A stretch of 64,000 nt of DNA from the NCBI GenBank assembly GCA_015680685.1, contig MNCI01017947.1, positions 67,901 to 131,900 on the forward strand. Reading direction: 5' to 3'. Shown piece by piece: positions 57,001 through 64,000 of the stretch (its first letter is position 1; the number at the start of each line of letters is the position of its first letter). Both the position numbers and the translations under genes were made by a program. The notes beneath the pieces were generated by a model that saw only the letters and a list, made by a program, of their open reading frames with translations, did not search any database and was not told where the DNA came from. The DNA is from Gnetum montanum. Taxonomy: Eukaryota > Streptophyta > Gnetopsida > Gnetales > Gnetaceae.

Positions 57001-59418
57001 AGAATGCTTTTTTTATTGGTCCTTAGTATTGTTGGTAAGGTCCTCTATTTGTATATTTACTACCCTTGTAGCTTTCCTCTTTTGTGGTTGTGATGCTAAT
57101 TCCTTCTACATGATAGGAGGTGGCACTAGTGGCAAAGCATAAGTTGGATTTGATGAATCAACTACTTGTGGATGCATGTATGTGTTTGGATTTGTCCTTA
57201 GAGGTGTCAGTTTGTGGTACTCAAGTGGATAGTATTGTGGAGTTTGAATAATTGCATTTGCAATTGAGATTGGACATTGAACATAATATCCATGAGGATC
57301 AGGTTGCTGATATGAATACTATTGGTGTGGTGGTGGCATGACCCATGATTGGGGTTGTTCCCATTATTGATGATATTACTCCTATGGCTATGGGTAGGCT
57401 CCACTTAGATAGTATGTTGGATGGAAGTTCTACCTGTAGTTATCTTGAGGATAAGGTAACCTTCTAGGCATTTGTTTCTTAAAAAATTTAGGATTGAGTG
57501 CATATGCACCCATTTCCTATAAATGTGCCATTATTGGACAACATCCCTTTAGCTGTTTGTACTAACACACAACACATCCTTCCTCATTAGTGGAGCTAGT
57601 GTCTAAACACTCGATCACTAAAGCCTCTTTGCCCTTTTGTCCAAAATTTTTCTTCTTTTTCTTCTTGTCCTTACCTTTTCCAAGGGCTTACTCTATTCTC
57701 TTCTTCATAATTTTCAATGTTGTTGTAAATTTTTCATCAATGGAATCCCACATTTTCTCTACCTTTGCTGCAATGTCAGTTATAGATTTTTGAATTGGTA
57801 GAGTCTTCTTTTGAATTACCTATTCCAAGGTTTCCTCTTCTTGGGTATTACAAACTCATGCATCTCTCTTCCTGATGGATGGATCTTTGTTATACTCTTC
57901 TATTGATTCTCTCTTTCTTAACTCACCTTCTTCATTCACCCCTTGTTCAATTAGTATTTAGATTCGATGGACAGTCATATTTGATAATTTTCCTTTGGCA
58001 TAAACCCCAAGGATCTTTCTAATCTTATTTTGTAACCCATCTACAATGTGTCTTAGTTGCTTCTATTGTGAGAATCCATGGCCTAGGCATCTATGCAATA
58101 GTTAATAGTATTCACCCATTGCCACATTAAGGGTTTCATGAGTCCCTTGCTTCTATACTTAGATTTTTTTCCTTAAGTTAAACATTAGTGAATAGATTTG
58201 GTACTTGTCATTGAAGATCTCTAGCATGGTAATCCATCTTCTAATTAATTTAGGTTTGAGTGATTGGTACTAGCTCTCTGCCTCTTTCATAAGTGTTCTT
58301 GGGAACAACTTCAACTTCTACCAATCACTTTTAATATTCTATAGGATGCAAGCATCATGGAATGCTTGGAGGTGGTGTTTTGGATCAACATTATGACCAC
58401 CTTCAAATCTTGACATATTATTCATATCGAGCCATTTGATATGGCTATCCCTCACATGCCTAGTTGGTATGTGTACAACTTCCTAGATGTTTATCATGCT
58501 ATGGGTTGTCATAATGGGTTCATCATTGTGATCAAGTTCATGTGCTATGTTGTAGCAATACCTCCTTTTGTGCTTATACCTTTTGTGATCCTCTCTTTGA
58601 TCCCTACATCTTCTTTGTTCATAACCTTCATCTTCCTCATCTGAATACCTCAGGCAATAATCATGGTAATCATGAGTTCTTCTCTCATTTCTATCATGGT
58701 CTTGGTTTCTTAGCCTCATCTTATCAGAGTCCACTAATGATCGTGAGGATGAGGATGAGGCAGTAGGAGAATGATGCTAGCTTATCCTCCTTTCATGACT
58801 ATGGTATTTTTCTCTGTAGGAGCTAGTACAAACTCTTGGCCTTGAGTCCTGCTTATACTTTGAGTCGATAACCTCCCTCTTAAGTGTCTTTGCAAGAGTG
58901 GAATGAAGTTGAACTTTGACAAGTTCCTCAAGTTTGATGATAAGTGTTTTTGAAGGCTCTTCATGATTCTGGTAGAGTTATTACATGATGGATGCATCAA
59001 CATCAAGTTCTTCCAAGATAACGAAAATTTTGACCTACTTCCCTTTGTTATGTACATGTTTTATTTCCATGGCAACATCTTTCCTTATCTGCTACTATGT
59101 GGGTTCATAAGATCTTATCATGTGATGAGTCACATGATACCCTTCCTAGATTTGGTCCAAATGCATTTTCCTTAAGGCAGTTTGGAGCATGCTAAGTGTT
59201 GCATGTTCTAAAGGTAGGACTATGTTGTCTTACATGTCTCTTCACCTTATTTGTATGTCCTAATGGAAGATGAAAGTAAAATCTGGATGGTAAGGATCAG
59301 TGTAAGCATAAGTAATTCTTATTTGTATTAACATCCCTCATACTTCTTCATTGTTGATTTTTTCATTGCCTTTTTTTGTCTCCTTGGCAAGTGATGATGT
59401 ATCCTTGTTTGAAGCCAT
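57001..59418 (-). pseudogene. gag of element B
   Basis: Starts MASNKDTSSLAKETKKGN at 59418, 126 bases inside the PBS. Next comes the shared N-terminal segment YTDPYHPDFTFIFH...DNIVLPLE, a charged Arg/His/Asp-rich linker (58734-58483) and a decayed Retrotrans_gag core near 58400-57960. Numerous stops. Small frames on the opposite strand are shadows. Confidence 0.82.
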
Positions 59419-59543
59419 GTTGTGGTTTAAGAAGTTTGATTAAGTATGCTTACTTTTAGAGCTATTAGAAAGTTATGAATTTTAACTTTGAGTTCTTGAT
59501 ACAATGAACTTTGTGAAATTAATTACTTAGCATACATTGACTT

Positions 59544-59562
59544 GTCCCTGGCAATGGTGCCA
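59544..59562 (-). other. Primer binding site of element B
   Basis: In element orientation TGGCACCATTGCCAGGGAC follows the LTR, matching the tRNA-Asp-type PBS of Athila elements (TGGCGCCGTTGCCGGGGA) with a few changes. Confidence 0.88.
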
Positions 59563-59563
59563 G

Positions 59564-60465
59564 TGATGAGCAATGAAGTAATCCAACACCCAACCATACA
59601 AGTCATAGATGTTCACATGCAACTAGATCATAATCCATGGATGAGGCAATGTGAATATGCTAGTAATTGGTTTAAGTTCAAGACCATTGTTTTCCAGTGA
59701 AGTCTATGGGTATGGTTTAACTCACAATGAGGTATGTGATATGTTGATGTTAATAGGCCATTTCTCCTAGCAAATACGATAAAGTGAAAAGAGTTTCTAA
59801 TTCTAAGGAAAATAGTAAACAATTCTATTCTATCCTATGATGATGGACATGTGGTCTTGATTTGTTGTACATGCCTTGGACTCATGTAGTCATCATTGGG
59901 ATTAGCAACTATACCACTACTAGGAGTACCAAGTGATAACACTACTAGATTGCCAGATAATTACACTTAGCGCTTGAAACCAGTTGTATCCATATCACTT
60001 AACAACAATAAAAGTAAAGAGCATGGAATAGTAAACATTAACTAGGAAAGCAATAATTAGTAGTTTAAGTGATAATAGTAAAAACTATTCTAAGTAAATA
60101 AAAACAAAACAAACTGAATGCTACAATGATGATAAGCAATCTCAATCTTTATTGCTAATCATGAAATGTGTCCAAGTATACTTCACTCAAATAAAGACTC
60201 CATACAATCACTCAACATCACACTACAAGCATACACTGCTAAGTGTTAAAAAATAAATTCACATAAACAAATTGAAAGAGTTTCGCTACTATGGAATGAA
60301 ATTTATTGCAGATCCATGCACCTAAGTGTTGTATTTATAAGATAGTATGCATTTCATGATATTGCATATACGATGATGTAGCTAGTGCTACAATATCGAA
60401 GTTACAATATCGAAGCTACAATATCGTATATCCCATATTGTAGTCTGTCAAATTTAACTTTATCA
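59564..60465 (-). repeat. 5' LTR of element B
   Basis: 902 bp, in plus orientation TGATGAGCAATGAAG to AACTTTATCA, followed by TTATT. It pairs with 48934-49843. Confidence 0.93.
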
Positions 60466-60605
60466 TTATTCCTACGTTAAGTGGTCAATGTATATGAAAA
60501 ATAATTTTTTATGAAACTGAAACTAAAATTTTTACTTGCATTCATTGAAACCTCTTAGATATATTAGACCAATTTTAGAATATGTTTCAAATATTTTTTA
60601 AAAAA

Positions 60606-60693
60606 TTTATAACTCAGTGATACCTAGTGGAATTGAACCTATGACTAAGGGTTACCAAGCTAAGACTCTTACAAGTAAACGAATACCTCATTT
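60606..60693 (-). mobile_element. tRNA-derived SINE-like repeat, copy 3
   Basis: The plus strand TTTATAACTCAGTGATACCT and AATTGAACCTATGAC align with 39008-39094 (TTTATAACTTAGTGGTACCT, AATTGAACTTATGAC). On the minus strand the box A/box B layout is as in copy 1. Confidence 0.5.
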
Positions 60694-60837
60694 ATATAAC
60701 TCTTTCGACATTGAAACATCGAATACACTACCTTCTTCAAAAGGAATTTTTATTACACAATTAATTAGATACACAAAATCAAACTTTAAATTAATAATCA
60801 AATAGGTATAACATGAGAAAATAATAAAATGACTATG

Positions 60838-61257
60838 ATCTTAAATCATTGTCATCATTATCATAATTCTACTCTTGTTCCAAAACTTTAAATAACCTTT
60901 AATCATTTTTCCTATGTCTTTTTTGGTCTTCCTTTTGATGGCTTTCCTAGAATAATGATATAAAAATATTTTTTAATAGGCTTATTATCTAATATTATTT
61001 GCACATGTCGAAACCATCTAAGATGTCATTCCTATAACTTATTTGAAATATAAGCAATTTCAAGTCTTCCTCTAACATTTGTATTATGTAGTTTATCTCT
61101 TCTTATAACATTCAACATCCATCTAAGCCTTTACATTTTTGCCACGCTATTTTGTGATTCCTGTCTCTTTTGTACACCTCAACATTCAACACCATATAAG
61201 ATTAATGGCAGAATTGCAAATAAAGTTGTTTCTTTGAATAGTAGTAGCTTCTTTGAT
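60838..61257 (-). pseudogene. RTE-type LINE remnant, C-terminal end
   Basis: Read on the minus strand it aligns with 48370-48700 of the plus-strand RTE copy (ATATGGTGTTGAATGTTGAG, GGAAGACTTGAA, GGTTTCGACATGTGC, CATCAAAAGGAAGACC). It ends with an ATG/ATA-rich tail. Short and full of stops. Confidence 0.85.
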
Positions 61258-61339
61258 AGTTTTAATATTTATTGTTTTGTTAAAACTTGGAAATATGTTA
61301 GTTTCAAAGATTTTTAGTTCTTGGATTTATTAAATTAGT

Positions 61340-61980
61340 TGCAAGAAATACAAGAGTAGGATGAAGAGGTAGACCTTTTAGTGGCACTATAGTGTTAGTG
61401 AGGATATCTCTTAAAAATTGTATACTTTTAGAAAAAATTGATGATCATAAATAATATACTTGGCTAAAAATTTTATGTTAGCATAGTTGTGTTTTCCTTG
61501 CAATATGCTATTTTGCTCCTAGAGATTCTACATTGTATGATTCTATAGACCTATCTCATAATCATCCTTTTAATTTCCTAGGTAGATATATTCTAGAATT
61601 TTTAACAAAAGGCTCAATATTTATTTGTCAAGATTTTATTGTAAGGATAGGTTTATAGCAAACAAAAATTATTTACTAGCAATATAATGTTTTTATTTTA
61701 GACATGATTGAAGATCATAGGTGGACATGATATTTTGCATATGACAGTATTAATCAGTTGAGTTAACAACTATTAGAATACATTAAAATTTTTGATCTTC
61801 TAATTTGCAATGACCTTGCTACATTTCCTCAATATTCATAATTTACTTTCACAAGACCTCAAGGTAACTCTTACATTGATTTTCTTTTATATTCTTATGA
61901 AGATATTGATTTTATTGAGTAGAAAGTTGGAGAAGATTTAGTGGAGTCTTTTCATCATCATGTAGAGTTTTTGTTGTAAA
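61340..61980 (+). pseudogene. LINE endonuclease (EEP/APE fold) remnant
   Basis: With stops, the plus strand reads HSCVFLAICYFAPRDSTLYD, FLTKGSIFICQDFIVRIGL (place of the GDFNAR motif), IKIFDLLICNDLATFPQYS, FTFTRPQGNSYIDFLLYS (place of the FT...S.IDY motif) and ESFHHHVEF (place of SDH.P). This is the exonuclease-endonuclease-phosphatase domain found at the N-terminus of many LINEs. Catalytic residues are partly lost. No RT follows, so it is a fragment. Confidence 0.75.
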
Positions 61981-62039
61981 TTAAAATTGTTTCTCATACA
62001 AAAAATAAAAATAGAAAAAAATTTATCGTAGACTCACCC

Positions 62040-62796
62040 TAAAAGTCAAGACAAAGTTATATGCAAGCCCATTTCCAAATCTATAAATAAGAGGTAGCTT
62101 TCCCTTGTTTTCTCATCTACATCTAGACCCTTAGCAAAGCTCTGGTAGTTTTACCATTCTAGAGATAGAATAATTTCCATGTGCCCGCAGTAGGAGTCTC
62201 AAAGTAAACAGATCTTTATTTGAGCAAATTGTACCTGAGCACACATTTGTGTATGGAAATAAAGATGAACTTTCTGATAAACCTTGCAGTACATGGACTA
62301 AGCTAATTAGGATTTAATTAATTTTAAATGCTTAAATGCTTTCTTAGATAATTAATCTCTCTCAACCCTCAACTCCTAATTAAGTGCATTCAGTACGATT
62401 GCTTTGAGGACGTGTACTACGCTTGGTAATCCAATAATGAATAGCGTTTGGTAATCCTAGTAGCGTTGCACTAGTTTAGGGTGTGTACGGAAAGTGGAAA
62501 CGGATACTAATTCTAGGACAATTAAAGCTTAGTTAGTGAAAGTTAATTACTTAGTCTCTTCACCCTTTCCTCTCTTAGCATAGGTGATAAAAAGATAAAA
62601 GTCATCAAAATCATATACCTCAAACTTACTTAACCATACAACCGTGACAATACAAGTAAGTCTAGGAAGACAATGATTGATTAACCTTAAGTGTTCCATA
62701 AGGTGCGTAAGCACTTAGTCCTTGGAGTTCGACTGGATCACGTGTGTAATGCTCATATTCGTATGGTTGAGTGTCGGGGTACCTTGCCACTCATCA
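62040..62796 (+). repeat. 5' LTR of gypsy element E
   Basis: The left boundary is uncertain; no clear TG start or target duplication was found. Internal landmarks match solo LTR D in sense: TCTATAAATAAGAGG (TATA box), GTGCCCGCAGTAGGAGTC, and the end GAGTGTCGGGGTACC...CACTCATCA. Confidence 0.82.
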
Positions 62797-62815
62797 TTGG
62801 CGCCATTGTGGGGGA
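62797..62815 (+). other. Primer binding site of element E
   Basis: TTGGCGCCATTGTGGGGGA matches the 3' end of tRNA-Asp closely and is the best-preserved PBS of this family in the window. Confidence 0.92.
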
Positions 62816-62941
62816 CTAAGTTGTTTGTGCACTAAGTAGAACATAGGAAATCATCCACATCGTTGGGAAGCCTAAACGAACCCTTAGGGTTAATCAGAAG
62901 AAAATTTAAACAACATTCAATAGCACACTGACAAGATAATA

Positions 62942-64000
62942 ATGTCTTCTTCTCCACACAAAAGGACTTTACCGCCTAGGACCAACACTAGAGACAGTCG
63001 ACGGCACCACACACATAACCAAAATCCATCAGTTCCTCAACAATTCAATGTGGTATATGTTCATCACGATAAATATATATCTGACTTTACCTTTGTCTTC
63101 CATCAAGGTGAGAAACTGCGTTGGAGAGACTTGGAGGACAACATAGTGTTGCCTCCAGACAGAGCCACCCCCAACATGCTCCTTCGTGCCCTTGTAAGAA
63201 TAGGCATGTCACAATTATACATTGAGTACGTTGCCTACGATTACAACACAAGGGACTACCATCCCATAGAAGCACAACATCAATGAGACTCGTGGTAGGA
63301 GAGTTATCACACATCGTTGAAGGGCAAAGGACACCATAATGCTTCACTTGTCATAAGAGAAATTAAGGGTGGTGAACCTATTTCAATAGGTTCTCCACAA
63401 AATGATGTTTCCCCTCCTAACGATGGTGAGGAGGTGGTGTATCAAAACCTTCACTTCACGATACACAACCCTAGTTCTAATCCCCATGAACACCAAGTGT
63501 TCAATGAGGAAACACAAACACAAGGTAAGGGCGAGCATTCTGATCGTCATCACGATCGGGGTTAAGATCACCAAAGGGAAGGTAGGAAACATCGTCATGG
63601 CAATGGTTCTCCTTGTTCTTCACCTTCATTGCATCATTCACCCTCTCCTTCAACATTAGGATGTAGTGACAAGGAACACAACCGTGAGGATAAGGGTAAG
63701 CAAAATGAGAAACCTCGACGAAAGAGTCGANNNNTGCCTTGTAGAACATTGAAAACGAGTGGCAAAAGTTAAAGTTATTTCCAAGGACACTCATAAAAGA
63801 AGCGGAAAGCTAGTACCAGTCCTTAGAACCAGAATCCATTCGAAGGTGGAGTATGATGTTAGAACTGTTTAACGATAAATATAAAACATACTCCTGAGTG
63901 TCCAACTTGTGGAAATAGATCTAGGAATGGAAGCAGGGTAATCATGAACCCTTGGATGTTGCCATGGGTTGATATTATGCATTGCTACATCATTTTCTAG
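62942..64000 (+). pseudogene. gag of gypsy element E (runs off the window)
   Basis: Starts MSSSPHKRTLPPRTNTRDSR. The N-terminal segment FNVVYVHHDKYISDFTFVFH...LEDNIVLPPDRATPNMLLRA...YNTRDYHPIEAQHQ is open to a TGA at 63284-63286. The same frame reopens (a TAG follows soon after) through a long linker to 63565 and continues past a TAA to the NNNN gap at 63731-63734. After the gap the Retrotrans_gag core is recognisable (ENEWQKLKLFPRTLIKEAES, MMLELFNDKYKTYS), again with stops. Few stops in the first 600 bp make E the youngest-looking gag of the family here. Sequence equivalent to 19800-19980 of element A is missing at the gap. Confidence 0.85.

Larger units (their letters stand above)
48934..60465 (-). 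mobile_element. Gypsy element B (Athila-like), lacking RT/RNase H/integrase, carrying solo LTR F
   Basis: Minus strand, 11.5 kb including a nested 980-bp solo LTR. 5' LTR 59564-60465, PBS 59544-59562, gag from 59418, protease, internal PPT-like motif, spacer, ORF3, 3' PPT and 3' LTR 48934-49843. The target duplication is CTATT (48929-48933) versus TTATT (60466-60470), one mismatch. No RT, RNase H or integrase motif was found between protease and spacer. Confidence 0.92.
62040..64000 (+). mobile_element. Gypsy element E (Athila-like), 5' part
   Basis: LTR, tRNA-Asp-type PBS and gag in the expected order. The pol region and 3' LTR would lie beyond the window, so it cannot be decided whether E is of the autonomous (A) or reduced (B, C) type. 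Confidence 0.88.

Noticed and set aside
1-64000. CRISPR array, bacterial operon, viral genome or organellar insert
   Set aside because: The repeats found are tandem minisatellites or LTR subrepeats without uniform spacers; coding units have introns or belong to plant retrotransposons, and no organellar or viral gene was recognised.

Overview
The window looks like intergenic and intronic DNA from a plant with a very large genome, most likely a gymnosperm such as a conifer (inference). The signs are one recognisable host gene with TE-sized introns, followed by tens of kilobases of nested, decayed LTR retrotransposons, LINE fragments and SINE-like repeats. Nothing prokaryotic, organellar or viral was seen, and no tRNA, rRNA or CRISPR array was found.

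Layout. (1) 1-7320: the 5' half of a leucine-rich-repeat receptor-like kinase gene on the minus strand (subfamily VIII-2 type, like Arabidopsis At1g56145). It has a TATA box, a short uORF, a signal-peptide exon, a 175-nt exon and six 72-nt one-LRR exons. The malectin, transmembrane and kinase exons would lie beyond position 1. (2) 7320-9983: the upstream region, with short repeats but no recognised gene. (3) 9984-16834: a structurally complete Ty1/copia element with LTRs, TSD CATAA, PBS, PPT and an uninterrupted 1353-codon gag-pol. (4) 17124-37537: a three-level nest. A minus-strand solo LTR (H, TSD AAGGG) is split by a plus-strand Athila-like Ty3/gypsy element (A, TSD TTATA). Element A is in turn split by a minus-strand SIRE-like copia element (G, TSD ATTCT). 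(5) 37543-42124: SINE-like repeats, a poly-G run and solo LTR D (TSD CATGG). (6) 42125 to about 47610: truncated gypsy element C. (7) 47895-48812: an RTE-type LINE remnant. (8) 48934-60465: gypsy element B, carrying solo LTR F (TSD CTCCT). (9) 60606-61980: a SINE-like repeat, a second RTE remnant and a LINE endonuclease remnant. (10) about 62040-64000: the 5' LTR, tRNA-Asp-type PBS and gag of a further gypsy element (E) that runs off the window.

Elements A, B, C, E and solo LTRs D, F and H share LTR ends (TGATGA...TCATCA) and belong to one lineage, with seven insertions here. A has gag, protease, RT, RNase H, integrase, a spacer and a long third ORF (coiled-coil rich) before the 3' LTR. B and C keep gag, protease and the spacer but lack RT, RNase H and integrase at the same place, so they look like a non-autonomous subfamily that depended on A-like relatives. 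In all three, a copy of the 3' polypurine tract (TTAGTCATGGGGG in C) sits exactly at the end of the pol block. The trans-dependent subfamily, the third ORF and the internal PPT-like motif are the most promising undescribed features. All protein calls rest on reading motifs by eye; no database search was run.
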